Below, in pieces: positions 34,336 through 44,082 of a stretch of 64,000 nucleotides of DNA. The notes beneath the pieces are model-generated. The model had not been told where the DNA came from. It ran no database searches and was given only the letters and a program-made list of their open reading frames with translations. The DNA lies in assembly GCA_022843445.1 (NCBI GenBank), contig JALHNS010000002.1, positions 1 through 64,000 of the forward strand, given 5' to 3'. Every line of letters begins with the position of its first letter. Position 1 is the stretch's first letter. Both the position numbers and the translations under genes were made by a program. Source of the stretch: Gemmata sp. Lineage in GTDB: Bacteria; Planctomycetota; Planctomycetia; Gemmatales; Gemmataceae.

Positions 34336-36600
34336 ATGACCCGTTTCCTCGTCTCGACGCTTGCAATCGTTGTCAAGTCGTGGGTTCCGGCGCGGGCCGC
34401 CCTAACGGTCACGGCGTTCTGGTTGGCGGTCGTTGGTCCGGCTTCCGCCGACGATCGAACGGCGCGCGAGAAGTCACTCGCTGATGCCGAGTCGCGGCTG
34501 AAAGCGATCTACGAGAAACGGGATTTCGCACCGGCCACGTTCCCGGGCAAGTGGCTCGCGGACAGTTCCGGCTTCCTCGTGCTGGAGCCATCCAAACCGG
34601 GTGCCGAACCTGACGTCGTCAAGTACGACGCCGAGAGCGGCAAGCGGTCCGTGCTCATCGGCGCGGATCAACTGGTCGCGCCCGGCTCGAAGCAACGGCT
34701 GTTCGTTCAGCGGTGTTTCCAGACCCCCGTCGAACACACGTTCTGTCTCGAAACGCGCACCGGCAACTGGCTCTTCGAGTCGAAATCGGGCAAGCTCCAG
34801 AAGCTACCCGACGAGGTGCCGTTCGGGCTGTCCGCCGGGTCGTTTTCTCCTCAAGCCGATCACGTTCTCGTCCGGCGGGGACGGAATCTCACGGTGGTCG
34901 ATGTCGCGACGGCGCGCGTCACGCCGCTGACTTCGGACGACGACCGAAGCCAACTGGACAATTACAACCCGACTTGGAGCCCCGACGGGCGCCGGGTCGC
35001 GTACGTCCAGTCCGACTCCACAAAGGTACCAACCCGGCCGGTCATCCGACCGACCGACCCGACGTATCCCGAGGTGGCACGCTTTCCGTTCGCCCGCGTC
35101 GGCACACCCATCCCGACGCTTCGTGTGGGCGTCGTGGACCGCGAGGGTAAGGCCACGCGGTGGGTGAAACTGCCCGCCGAGCTGGGCACGTGTTACATCA
35201 ACGACGTGAGTTGGGCCGGGAACTCGAACGAACTGCTCATCGAACTGCTGAGCCGCTCCCGCGACAGCCGCAAGTTCCTGCTCGCCAACGTCGAGACCGG
35301 GGACGTCGCAACCGCCTACGAGGAGACGGACCCCGCGTGGGTAGACGCCAGTTACGCCACCAACGCGGGGCTGGAATGGATTCGTGGCGGCAAGGAATTC
35401 GTCGTGCTCAGCGAGCGCGGCGGCTGGCGGCAGGCGTACGTGATTTCGCGCGACGGCAAGCAGCGAACGCTTCTGACCAAGGACAAGTCCGACGTCATCG
35501 CCCGCGGGCCGGTCGACGAGCCGGGCGGCTGGTTCTACTACCTCGCGTCGCCGAAGAACGCGACCCAGCGCTACCTCTATCGCATTCGCCTCGACGGCAA
35601 AGGCGACCCCGAACGGGTGACGCCGGCGGACCAACCCGGAACGCACAGTTACGAGTTCTCGCCGGACCGGAAGTGGGCGTTCCACACCTACTCTACCTTC
35701 GACAAGCCGCCGGTTGTCGACCTCGTACGCCTCTCCGACCATCATTCGGAACGGGTTCTGGAAGCGAACGAAGAGGTGCGCAAACGCGCCGCCCCGCTCA
35801 TCACGCGGCCGACCGAGTTCTTGAAACTCGACATCGGGAACGGCGTGGTGATGGACGCGTGGATGATCAAGCCCCGGGACTTCGACGAGAAGAAGAAGTA
35901 CCCGCTCTTCGTCTTCGTGTACGGAGAACCGCACGCCCAAACGGTCCTCGACGATTGGGCCGGTGGCCAGAATCACACGATGTTCCACCGCACGATCGCG
36001 GACCTCGGGTACCTCGTCGTATCCGTGGACGGTCGCGGCACGCCGGCACCGAAGGGGGCCGCTTGGCGTCGGGCCGTGTACGGCAGCCTCGGCCCGCTTT
36101 CGACCGAGGAACAGGCGGCCGGGGTGAAGGAGCTGGGCCGCACGCGCCCGTACGTCGACCTGTCGCGCGTGGGTATTTGGGGCTGGAGCGGCGGCGGCAC
36201 GAACACCTTGAACGCGCTGTTCCGCAAGCCGGACGTGTACCACGTCGGCATCGCGGTGGCACCCAAGCCGCGCCCGGAACTGTACAACGCGTGGTTCCAA
36301 GAGATCTTCATGCGGACCCCCGACGTGAACCCGGAAGGCTACCGCAAGGCCGCGGCCATCAACTTCGCCGAAGGTCTGAAGGGGGACCTGCTGATCGTGC
36401 ACGGCACCGGCGAAACCAACACCCACCTGCAGATCACCGAGAGCCTCGTGGACCGACTCATCGAGTTGGGCAAGCGATTCGACTACATGGCCTACCCCAA
36501 CCGCGACCACGGCTTGCGCGAGGGCAAGGGCACCGCGGTCCATCTCCGAATGCTGATGACGCGGTACCTCATCGACCACCTTCCCCCCGGCCCGCGGTGA
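34336..36600 (+). CDS. S9 family peptidase (DPP-IV/prolyl oligopeptidase-like)
   Basis: 754 residues from ATG 34336, with an N-terminal signal or anchor (LTVTAFWLAVVGPASA). An N-terminal propeller (NPTWSPDGRRVAYVQSDS) covers the C-terminal alpha/beta hydrolase domain. The nucleophile is Ser in GIWGWSGGGTNTLNAL and the His is in PNRDHGLREG. The usual acid in HGTxDDNVH is replaced: the sequence reads LIVHGTGETNTHLQ, with Glu where Asp is standard in DPP-IV. The enzyme would release N-terminal dipeptides. It closes the plus-strand run of the island and converges on the next minus-strand sulfatase operon. Confidence 0.88.
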   Translation: MTRFLVSTLAIVVKSWVPARAALTVTAFWLAVVGPASADDRTAREKSLADAESRLKAIYEKRDFAPATFPGKWLADSSGFLVLEPSKPGAEPDVVKYDAESGKRSVLIGADQLVAPGSKQRLFVQRCFQTPVEHTFCLETRTGNWLFESKSGKLQKLPDEVPFGLSAGSFSPQADHVLVRRGRNLTVVDVATARVTPLTSDDDRSQLDNYNPTWSPDGRRVAYVQSDSTKVPTRPVIRPTDPTYPEVARFPFARVGTPIPTLRVGVVDREGKATRWVKLPAELGTCYINDVSWAGNSNELLIELLSRSRDSRKFLLANVETGDVATAYEETDPAWVDASYATNAGLEWIRGGKEFVVLSERGGWRQAYVISRDGKQRTLLTKDKSDVIARGPVDEPGGWFYYLASPKNATQRYLYRIRLDGKGDPERVTPADQPGTHSYEFSPDRKWAFHTYSTFDKPPVVDLVRLSDHHSERVLEANEEVRKRAAPLITRPTEFLKLDIGNGVVMDAWMIKPRDFDEKKKYPLFVFVYGEPHAQTVLDDWAGGQNHTMFHRTIADLGYLVVSVDGRGTPAPKGAAWRRAVYGSLGPLSTEEQAAGVKELGRTRPYVDLSRVGIWGWSGGGTNTLNALFRKPDVYHVGIAVAPKPRPELYNAWFQEIFMRTPDVNPEGYRKAAAINFAEGLKGDLLIVHGTGETNTHLQITESLVDRLIELGKRFDYMAYPNRDHGLREGKGTAVHLRMLMTRYLIDHLPPGPR

Positions 36601-36690
36601 CGTCGGGCCATCGAGTGCATTTGACAAGAATGCGAATGGAGACCGTCGTTTCCAGCAGGACGTGACGTCTCTTTGAGTTGGTGTGGGCGT

Positions 36691-38595
36691 TCACTCCTTC
36701 TTCGCGGGCGCGGCGGGCCAAGATCGAATCGCCTTGCCGTCCTTGTCCTTCAACCTGATCGCGTCGAGGCGGACTTCGCCGGGGGCGGTGGAGGGGTCGA
36801 GCCGGAGCGCGGTCAGCGCCTTCTCGACCGGCAGCTTCACCGCGTACTCGTGCCACTCGCCGTCGTGCTTCGGCTCGAAGGTTGTGGACCGGTCGCGGTG
36901 GAAGCCCTTGTCGTCCGCCGTGGCCCAGAAGACCTGCCCGGTGCCACGACTGCCCGACTTCATCTTGAACGCGACCGTGTACGGCCCGGCCCCGGCCGGC
37001 AGGTCGCGGGTCACGATGTACGGGTCGCCGCGGGTGGACGTGATCACGAGGACGCCGTCCCTCACTTCGACGGCCGCGTCCTTGCTCGGGGTCCAACCGG
37101 CCGCGCTCCCGGCCGGCGGTTGTTTGCCGAACCCGGGGTTCGCCTTCGGGACGACCGCCTCGGTGTCCTTCAGGAACGCGTCGATCGGCCCCGCGAGTTC
37201 TTTCACCACCGCCGGCTTCTCGGCAGTGAGGTTCTTCGTCTCGCCGACGTCGTCCTTCAGGTTGTACAGTTCGAGGCGGTCGGTGCCGTCGTCGTTCCGG
37301 GCGTAGAACCGGATCAGTTTCCAGTCGCCCTTGCGGACCCACGTCGCCGGCCAAAACCCGGGGATCCCGACCTCCTGCGCCTCGCTGCCGTGTGGGAAGT
37401 GGACGTACACCGCGTCGCGAACGGGCTTCTGCCCTAGGATCGCGGGCACCTGATCCACGCTGTCCACCTTCGGCATCGCCTTCGGTTTGACGTCGGTCAT
37501 CGCGAGCAGCGTCGCGAACCAGTCCACGCTGCTGAACAGCGCGTCGCTGGTTCCCGCTTTTGCCTTGCCCGGCCACGCGACCAAGCACGGCACCCGCGTC
37601 CCGCCCTCGTAGTTCGACGCCTTCCCGCTCCGCAGCGGGGCGTTGCTTGTCGCCGGGATGTGCTCATACCCCTTCGGGTCGGTGGCCTTCGGCGGATACG
37701 CCCACCCGCCGTTGTCCGAGGTGAACACGACGATGGTGTCGTCGGCCACCTTCGCCGCGTCGAGCGCGTCGAGCAGTTTGCCGACCGCGTTGTCCATGTT
37801 CTTGAGCATCGCGGCATAGAGCGGGTTCCGCTGCGCGGCCTTCGGGTCGGCCGTCTTCTTGAACTGCTCGATCTGCTTCGGGTCGCCGTTCCACGGGCTG
37901 TGGACCGAGTACATCCAGAAGTTCAGGTAGAACGGCTTGCCCTTCTGGGCGGCGACGAACTTGGCGGCCTCCCCGGCCATCCACTCGTCGATGTGCTCGC
38001 CCGGCTTACCTTTGAACTGCGGGTCGGTGACGAACTTCCACGGGGCGAAGTACCCGCCGCCGGGCCCGGCGGCCTTCGGCGTGTGCGGGACGTCCGCGTC
38101 GAAGCCTTGGTCCTTCGGCTCGTACCCGGCCCCGTGCCCGAGGTGCCACTTGCCGAAGTGGGCGGTCGCGTAGCCCGCCTTCCGGAACACTTCAGCGAGC
38201 GTGACGTACTCGCCCTTGAGCCGGGTGAGGCTGTCGGCCCCGATCACCCGCGACTTGGGCGCCCCGGCCACGAGGCGCTTCTCCAACTGGACAGCGGGCA
38301 GGTGGCAGGCCGGCGCCGTGATGCCGGTGCGGGCCGGGTACAGGCCGGTGAGGATGCTCGACCGCGTCGGCGAGCAGAGCGGGCTGGCCGCGTAGTAGTT
38401 GGTGAACCGCACCGAACGGTCGGCGAGGCGCTTGAGGTTGGGCGTGTCGTGGTAGGTGCTGCCGTAGGGGGTGAGGTCCGCCCAGCCGAGGTCGTCCGCC
38501 AAGATGAACACGACGTTCGGCCGCTTCTGCTCCTCGGCGCGGGCGGCGGAAGTGAGTAGCGCGGCCGTGAGGACGGAGAGGATCAATCGGATCAC
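36691..38595 (-). CDS. sulfatase with C-terminal jelly-roll domain
   Basis: 634 residues from GTG 38595, which opens the signal peptide IRLILSVLTAALLTSAARA; the open frame continues upstream into the previous gene but without signal. Sulfatase domain to ~470: NVVFILADDLGWADL, FGly motif LCSPTRSSILTG, FGKWHLGHG, VFTSDNGGWAYPP. Residues ~498-634 are an extra beta-rich domain (DAAVEVRDGVLVITSTRGD, TVAFKMKSGSRGTGQVFWAT, EVRLDAIRLKD) resembling a carbohydrate-binding jelly roll, which would anchor the enzyme on its glycan. Last gene of the seven-gene minus-strand operon that begins at 48423. Confidence 0.9.
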   Translation of the reverse strand: MIRLILSVLTAALLTSAARAEEQKRPNVVFILADDLGWADLTPYGSTYHDTPNLKRLADRSVRFTNYYAASPLCSPTRSSILTGLYPARTGITAPACHLPAVQLEKRLVAGAPKSRVIGADSLTRLKGEYVTLAEVFRKAGYATAHFGKWHLGHGAGYEPKDQGFDADVPHTPKAAGPGGGYFAPWKFVTDPQFKGKPGEHIDEWMAGEAAKFVAAQKGKPFYLNFWMYSVHSPWNGDPKQIEQFKKTADPKAAQRNPLYAAMLKNMDNAVGKLLDALDAAKVADDTIVVFTSDNGGWAYPPKATDPKGYEHIPATSNAPLRSGKASNYEGGTRVPCLVAWPGKAKAGTSDALFSSVDWFATLLAMTDVKPKAMPKVDSVDQVPAILGQKPVRDAVYVHFPHGSEAQEVGIPGFWPATWVRKGDWKLIRFYARNDDGTDRLELYNLKDDVGETKNLTAEKPAVVKELAGPIDAFLKDTEAVVPKANPGFGKQPPAGSAAGWTPSKDAAVEVRDGVLVITSTRGDPYIVTRDLPAGAGPYTVAFKMKSGSRGTGQVFWATADDKGFHRDRSTTFEPKHDGEWHEYAVKLPVEKALTALRLDPSTAPGEVRLDAIRLKDKDGKAIRSWPAAPAKKE

Positions 38596-38618
38596 GGCAA
38601 AACCTCGTGGGTGAGTAG

Positions 38619-40997
38619 TCACTTCTGCGGCGCACGGGCCGGGAGGAGCTTCTGGTCTTCGAGGAACTTCGTCGCGCGCCTCACGCACGCCTCGTAGTCG
38701 TCGGGCTTCGCGCCCTTGCGGAACTCCGGGTGGTTGAAGAACCCGTGCCCGCGGCCCTCGAACGCCTCGACCTCGCACACGTTCCCCGCGCCCTTCATCG
38801 CCTTCGCGAACGCCTCCACCTGCTTGAACGGGACCGTCGCGTCGGCGGTGCCGTGGAGCACCAGCACGGGCGGCAGCTTCTCGCGCACGTGGTGCTGCGG
38901 CGAGATCGGCTTGAGTTCGTCGCCCCGCTTCCCCCCCCCGAACCCCGCCGCCGACGTGTCGAGTACGGGGTTGAACAGCACCAGCGCGTTCGGGGCGGCG
39001 CCGGCGTCCGTCGCGCCCTTCTCGTCAAGGAACCAGGGCACGAGCGCGGTGCAGGCGGCCAGGTGCCCGCCCGCCGACCCGCCCGCGGCCACGATCCGGT
39101 TCGGGTCCGCGCCCCACTCCTTCGCGTGCTCCCGGACGTAGCGGACGGCCGACTTCGCGTCCCGTACCGCGTCGGCGGGCGCGGTCTTGTGCCGGGACGA
39201 AACGCGGTAGTCGGCGCAAATCGCGACACACCCGAGGCCCGCGAAGTGCCGGGCGAACGGCTCGAACTGGGTCGGGTTCCAGTTCGACCAGCCGCCGCCG
39301 AAGAAGAACACGATTGCCGTGCGGTTGTCGCCGGGCTTGGCGTCGGCGGGGGTGTAGATGTGGAGTTGCAACTTGTCGCCCGACGCCTCCTTGTAGACGA
39401 CCTCCTTCGGCGCCGCGGGTGCGTCCTTCTTCGGGGGCGGATCGGCCTTCGCCTTCTTGAGGATCTGAACCGTCACGTCGTTCTTCTGCTTCTCGCCCGG
39501 CGTGCTGCGCCCGTCCGCGACGAACTTCTCCATCAACTCCGTGAGCCGCTTCACCTCCTCGGGGTGCTTTGCGGCGAGGTCGGTCTTCTCGCCGATGTCG
39601 GCGGCCAGGTCGTAGAGGTGCGGTTTCGTGCCGTCGGTCGCGCCGCTACCGGGGCCGAGGATCAGCTTCCACTTCCCGGAGCGGATCGCGAACACGCCCG
39701 CCGAGGAGTGGTGAACCACCGCCTCGTGAATCGGTCTGTCCACACCGCGGAGGAGCGGCAGGAGGCTGACGCTGTCCTCGCCGGCGGCCGCCGGGAGCTT
39801 CGCGCCCAGCACGTCGGCCAGGGTCGCGAGGAGATCCACCGAGCAGATCGTTGGGGGGCAGGTCGAACCGGGCTTCACCGTGCCGGGGAACCGTACGATG
39901 AATGGGACGCGGTGACCGCCCTCCCACGCGTCGGCCTTGTACCCCCGCAGCGGCCCGCTCGGGAAGTGCCCCCGCGCCTCCAACTCCTTCGCGCCGATGT
40001 ACGGGGCGCAGCCGTTGTCGCTGGTGAAGACGACGAGCGTGTCCTCCTCGACGCCCGCCGCCTTGATCGCCTCCAGCACGCGGCCGACGACGGCGTCGGT
40101 CTGCATCACGAAGTCGGCGTAGCGGTGCTTCAACTCGCTCTTCCCCTGCCACTCCTTCGCGACGGCGATGGGCGTGTGCGGGGCCGTCAGCGGCAGGTAC
40201 AGGAGGAACGGCGATTTCGCCTTGGCCTGCTTCGCGATGATCTCGCACGCCCGGTCCGCCAGCGCCGGGAGGACCGCGTCGAGCTTCCACTCCGGAAGCG
40301 CCGGGCCTTGCAGGCTCGCGAGGTTGTTCGTGAACTCCTTCGGGGGCAACAGCGTGGTGGGGACGCCGACGGTGCGGTCGTTCTCGATGAAGCAGTACGG
40401 CGGCCAGTTCGGCACGTCGGTGCCGAAGTACTCGTCGAACCCGCGTGTGGTCGGGCCGCCCGGAATCTTCTGGGCGAACGCCCGCTTCCACGCCGCGACC
40501 TGGTCCGCGGTCGGCTCCGTCTCGGCCTTGTCCTTCCCCTTGCCACCGAGCCCCTGGAAGTGCTTCTTGTCGTCGGAGGGAATGGGCCAGTCCCAGCCGA
40601 GGTGCCACTTCCCGACGCACGCCGTGTGGTACTCGTGCCGCTTCGCGAGGCCCGCGACCGTGAGCCGGTCCGGGACGATGAGCGGCGCGCCCCACACGCC
40701 CACGATCCCCGACTGGAGCCGCGTGCGCCAGTGGTACCGGCCGGTGAGGAGCGTGTACCGCGTCGGCGAGCAGACGCCCGACGACGAGTGCGCATCCGTA
40801 AAGCGCATGCCGCCCTTCGCGAGCGCGTCGATGCTCGGCGTCGGGATCTTGCCCCGCTCGGGGTTGTAGCACGACACGTCCCCGTACCCGAGGTCGTCCG
40901 CGAGGATGATCACGATGTTCGGCTTGCCCGGGGCCGCAGCCGCCGGAGCGAAAGCGGCCCCCAAAAGAGCGGCGAGGCCGATAGTGATCCTGCGCAT
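38619..40997 (-). CDS. bifunctional sulfatase-esterase fusion
   Basis: 792 residues from ATG 40997, signal peptide MRRITIGLAALLGAAFAPAA. Residues ~25-515 are a sulfatase (NIVIILADDLGYGDVSCYN, FGly motif VCSPTRYTLLTGRY, VGKWHLGWDW, VFTSDNGCAPYIG). A Lys/Pro-rich linker (KKAKADPPPKKDAPAAPKE) joins it to a second enzyme, residues ~540-792. That is an alpha/beta hydrolase of the HSL/BD-FAE type with FFFGGGWSNW, nucleophile AAGGSAGGH, HGTADATVPFKQ (Asp) and GRGHGFFNHP (His). The oxyanion motif has Phe for the usual His (FGGG for HGGG). It could remove sulfate and acyl groups from the same polysaccharide. Confidence 0.92.
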   Translation of the reverse strand: MRRITIGLAALLGAAFAPAAAAPGKPNIVIILADDLGYGDVSCYNPERGKIPTPSIDALAKGGMRFTDAHSSSGVCSPTRYTLLTGRYHWRTRLQSGIVGVWGAPLIVPDRLTVAGLAKRHEYHTACVGKWHLGWDWPIPSDDKKHFQGLGGKGKDKAETEPTADQVAAWKRAFAQKIPGGPTTRGFDEYFGTDVPNWPPYCFIENDRTVGVPTTLLPPKEFTNNLASLQGPALPEWKLDAVLPALADRACEIIAKQAKAKSPFLLYLPLTAPHTPIAVAKEWQGKSELKHRYADFVMQTDAVVGRVLEAIKAAGVEEDTLVVFTSDNGCAPYIGAKELEARGHFPSGPLRGYKADAWEGGHRVPFIVRFPGTVKPGSTCPPTICSVDLLATLADVLGAKLPAAAGEDSVSLLPLLRGVDRPIHEAVVHHSSAGVFAIRSGKWKLILGPGSGATDGTKPHLYDLAADIGEKTDLAAKHPEEVKRLTELMEKFVADGRSTPGEKQKNDVTVQILKKAKADPPPKKDAPAAPKEVVYKEASGDKLQLHIYTPADAKPGDNRTAIVFFFGGGWSNWNPTQFEPFARHFAGLGCVAICADYRVSSRHKTAPADAVRDAKSAVRYVREHAKEWGADPNRIVAAGGSAGGHLAACTALVPWFLDEKGATDAGAAPNALVLFNPVLDTSAAGFGGGKRGDELKPISPQHHVREKLPPVLVLHGTADATVPFKQVEAFAKAMKGAGNVCEVEAFEGRGHGFFNHPEFRKGAKPDDYEACVRRATKFLEDQKLLPARAPQK

Positions 40998-41027
40998 GGA
41001 GAGGCTCCGGTCGGGTTGCGGTGGCGG

Positions 41028-42389
41028 TCAGTTCTTCTTCTTGGCCTCGCGCAGCGGCCAGTCCGGGTGATCCTCGCGCGCGCCGGCCATCAGCTTCGCC
41101 GCCTTCGCCACAACGTCGGGGTTCTTCGCGGCGAGATCGGCCTTCTCGCCCGGGTCGGACTTCAGGTCGTACAACTCGACTGCCGCCGACGGGCCGTTCT
41201 TGACGGCCTTCCAGTCGCCGAACCGGCTCGCCTGCAGGCTCGGCCCGGACTCGTGCAGTTCCCAGTAGAAGTAGTCGCGCTTCGGTGCCGCTCCGCCCTT
41301 CAAGAGCGGCAGAATTGACATGCCGTCGGTCTTCGCCTCGGCCGGGAGTTTGGCGCCGATCACGTCCGCGCACGTGGGGAGGAAATCCCAGAACGCCCAC
41401 GGCTCGTCGCTCACCTTGTCCGCTGGAATGGCACCGGGCCAGCGCGCGATGCACGCCTGACGCAGCCCGCCCTCGTACAGCGACCGCTTGAACCCGCGGA
41501 GCGTCCCGCCCATCGACTGATCGAACAGCTTGCCGATCTCCGAGTTCGGGCCGAACGACGACCCGTTGTCGCCGGCCACGATGACGAGCGTCTTCTCGTC
41601 GAGCTTCAGTTCCTTGAGCTTCGCGAGCAACCGGCCGACGTCCGAATCAAGCCGCGTGACCTGGGCCGCGTAGTTCTTCTGCTGGTCGGTCCACTTCTCG
41701 CCTTTGTAGATGCCTTGATCGTCGATCTCGTGCCGCCCGTGCGGGAGCGTGATCGAGTAGTACAGGAAGAACGGCCGGTCCTTGTTCGCCGTCACCCACG
41801 CGAGCGTCTCGTCAGCAATGAGATTCTGAGCGTAGGTCTTGCCGACGCCCTTGCCGTCGTTGCCGGGGAGGTCGAACCGCTTGTCGTCGCGGTATAGGTA
41901 GGTCGGGAAGTAGCTGTGCGCGTGCCGCTGGCAGTTGTACCCGAAGAAGTGACCGAATCCCACTTTGAGGGGGCTACCGGGCGTGTCGAACATGCCCATG
42001 CCCCACTTGCCCACACACGCGGTCGCGTACCCGTTGTCCTTGAACAGCTTCGCGACGGTGTACGTGCCCGCAGGGAGCGGCTTCTGCCCCTCCGGTTGGA
42101 CCTCGCGGTTGGCGCGGATCGGGCTGTGGCCCATGTGTTTGCCGATCATCAGCGACGTGCGGGACGGGGCGCACACGCTGGTCCCGCAGTACGCCTGCGT
42201 GAACCGCGTGCCCTCCTTCGCCATCGCGTACAGTGCCGGCGTCTTGATGAGCTTCTGGCCGTAGCACCCGACGTCGCCCTGCGCGAGATCGTCCGACAGC
42301 ACGAAGATCACGTTCGGCTTCTGAATCGGTTCGGCGGCGTGCGCGGCCGGCGCGAGGGCGAGTGCGGCGAGTGCGGCGAGTCGGTTCAC
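41028..42389 (-). CDS. sulfatase, arylsulfatase-like
   Basis: 453 residues from GTG 42389. Signal peptide [18 protein letters not shown]. Metal-site [19 protein letters not shown] with Ala-Gln replacing the common Gly-Tyr, FGly motif [32 protein letters not shown] (Gly-Met where His-Leu is usual) and [18 protein letters not shown]. The [12 protein letters not shown] and [15 protein letters not shown] blocks are typical of the S1_16/S1_31-like arylsulfatases, which is a family impression rather than a search result. Complete length. It lies mid-operon, with gaps of 25 and 30 bases to its neighbours. Confidence 0.9.
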   Translation of the reverse strand: MNRLAALAALALAPAAHAAEPIQKPNVIFVLSDDLAQGDVGCYGQKLIKTPALYAMAKEGTRFTQAYCGTSVCAPSRTSLMIGKHMGHSPIRANREVQPEGQKPLPAGTYTVAKLFKDNGYATACVGKWGMGMFDTPGSPLKVGFGHFFGYNCQRHAHSYFPTYLYRDDKRFDLPGNDGKGVGKTYAQNLIADETLAWVTANKDRPFFLYYSITLPHGRHEIDDQGIYKGEKWTDQQKNYAAQVTRLDSDVGRLLAKLKELKLDEKTLVIVAGDNGSSFGPNSEIGKLFDQSMGGTLRGFKRSLYEGGLRQACIARWPGAIPADKVSDEPWAFWDFLPTCADVIGAKLPAEAKTDGMSILPLLKGGAAPKRDYFYWELHESGPSLQASRFGDWKAVKNGPSAAVELYDLKSDPGEKADLAAKNPDVVAKAAKLMAGAREDHPDWPLREAKKKN

Positions 42390-42414
42390 GGGAGAGCCTC
42401 CGGGCGAGGGGCGG

Positions 42415-44025
42415 TCACTTCTTGCGCGGGCCGAAATCGGTGAACGGTGACTTTTCGAACCGGCAGTCCTGCTCGACGAGGCGCGGGTCGCCGGCGTCGG
42501 TCAAGATCTTCGTTAACTGCGCGGCGAGCTTCTTCCGCGTCGCGTCGTGGCTCTTGTCCCCGGCGAGGTTCTTCACCTGGTCCGGGTCGGCCTTCAGGTC
42601 GTACAGCTCCTCGGCCGGGCGCTTGGCGAACGCGTAGTCGAAGTGCCACTTCCATTCCTTGTCGTTCCGGTGGGCGATCAGCCACGCTTTGGTCGGGCTG
42701 GCGTCCATGTCCGGGAACGCGGCGTAGGTGTTGTTCTCCAGTTCGCTGGCAGTGGGGGCGCGATCGGCAGTAAGCCCCTTCGGGTCGCCGAGCGGGTAGC
42801 GGTCCGGCTCGAAGTTCCGCACGTACAGGAACTCGGGCGTCCGCAGCGCGCGCTGCGGGTACGGTTTGTTCCCTTCCCGTGCGTCGCCGACGTGCCGCTC
42901 GCGGCCGGTCACGACCCGGGTGCGGTCCGGGTCCACCTGCCCGGCCTGCTTCGAGGCGAGGACTGGCCAGAGCGACTTGCCGTTCAGCCCCGGCGGTGGC
43001 TTCACCCCGCCGATCTCGAGGAACGTTGGCCCGAGGTCCATCAGGTTGACGAGGTCGTCCACCACCCGCGGCCCGGGGACGCCCGGCCCGGCGGCGACGA
43101 GCGCCACCCCGGTGCCGAAGTCGTACAGGTTGCATTTGCCCCCGGGGAAGCCCGGTGCACCGTGGTCGCCGCTGATGACGACGATCGTGTTATCGAGTTC
43201 ACCCGCATCCTTGAGTCGCTTCAGCAGCACCCCGATGAACGCGTCGTACGCCTGCGCCTCGCCAAGGTAGTCGGCGAAGTCCTCGCGGACTTCCGGCACG
43301 TCCGGGAGGAATTTGGGGAGTTTTCCCTTCAGCGCGTCCGGGTCGATGCCCCAGAGCGCCTTGCCCGAGCCTTTGACCCACTTGCGGTGAACGTTGGTCG
43401 GCCCGAACCAGAAGAAGAACGGCTTCTTGGCGTCGCGGGCGGTCAGGAAACTGCCGAAGTTCCCATCCACCTGCGCCAGCAGGTCGGCGCGGGCCTGTGC
43501 GACGGTTTTCCCGCCCTTCATGGCCGTCGTGACCACCTCGGAGAAGTTGCTGAATCCCAGGCCGGACTTCTGATAGGCGTACTGCTGCTTGCCGATCGGC
43601 GCGTCGGCCGGGGTGCCCGGGCTCCACACCTTGCCCGTCTTGCCGAGGTCGTAACCGGAGTCGCGGAGCAGCAGCGGGAACGCGGGGATCGTCTCGTCCC
43701 AGACCGCGCCGTTGAGGATCGCCCCGCGGCCGGTGTTGAAGAAGTACCGCCCGCTGAGGAGCGAGCTCCGGCACGGCGTGCACGAGGGGGCCGGGACGAA
43801 CGCGTTGCGGAACACCACCCCGCGCCCCGCGACGGTGTCAACGTTCGGCGTCTTGATGACGCTGTTCGCGGTCGGCTTCGCGTCGAGGGCCGCGTAACAG
43901 GAGGCGTACCGGCCCCAGTCGTCCGCGAAGCAGAACACGATGTTCGGTTTGTCGGCGGCGCGGGCACGCTCTCCACCCGAGAGCAGCAGGATTGCAACCA
44001 CCACGCCGGTTCGGAACGTGTGCAC
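42415..44025 (-). CDS. sulfatase, heparan N-sulfatase-like (CTPCR active site)
   Basis: 536 residues from GTG 44025, signal peptide [18 protein letters not shown]. Blocks [29 protein letters not shown] and [17 protein letters not shown] resemble sulfamidase (N-sulfoglucosamine sulfohydrolase)-type sulfatases. The FGly-generating motif is [12 protein letters not shown], with a second Cys at the fourth position instead of Ser or Thr. The core C-x-P-x-R is intact, so maturation should still occur. [11 protein letters not shown] and [13 protein letters not shown] match this subfamily. It is the fourth gene of the minus-strand operon. Confidence 0.9.
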   Translation of the reverse strand: MHTFRTGVVVAILLLSGGERARAADKPNIVFCFADDWGRYASCYAALDAKPTANSVIKTPNVDTVAGRGVVFRNAFVPAPSCTPCRSSLLSGRYFFNTGRGAILNGAVWDETIPAFPLLLRDSGYDLGKTGKVWSPGTPADAPIGKQQYAYQKSGLGFSNFSEVVTTAMKGGKTVAQARADLLAQVDGNFGSFLTARDAKKPFFFWFGPTNVHRKWVKGSGKALWGIDPDALKGKLPKFLPDVPEVREDFADYLGEAQAYDAFIGVLLKRLKDAGELDNTIVVISGDHGAPGFPGGKCNLYDFGTGVALVAAGPGVPGPRVVDDLVNLMDLGPTFLEIGGVKPPPGLNGKSLWPVLASKQAGQVDPDRTRVVTGRERHVGDAREGNKPYPQRALRTPEFLYVRNFEPDRYPLGDPKGLTADRAPTASELENNTYAAFPDMDASPTKAWLIAHRNDKEWKWHFDYAFAKRPAEELYDLKADPDQVKNLAGDKSHDATRKKLAAQLTKILTDAGDPRLVEQDCRFEKSPFTDFGPRKK

Positions 44026-44082
44026 GGTCTTCTCCGATGAGTCCTTCGCGAGTTCGCTGTGGACACGCCGCAGCGGAACCTG

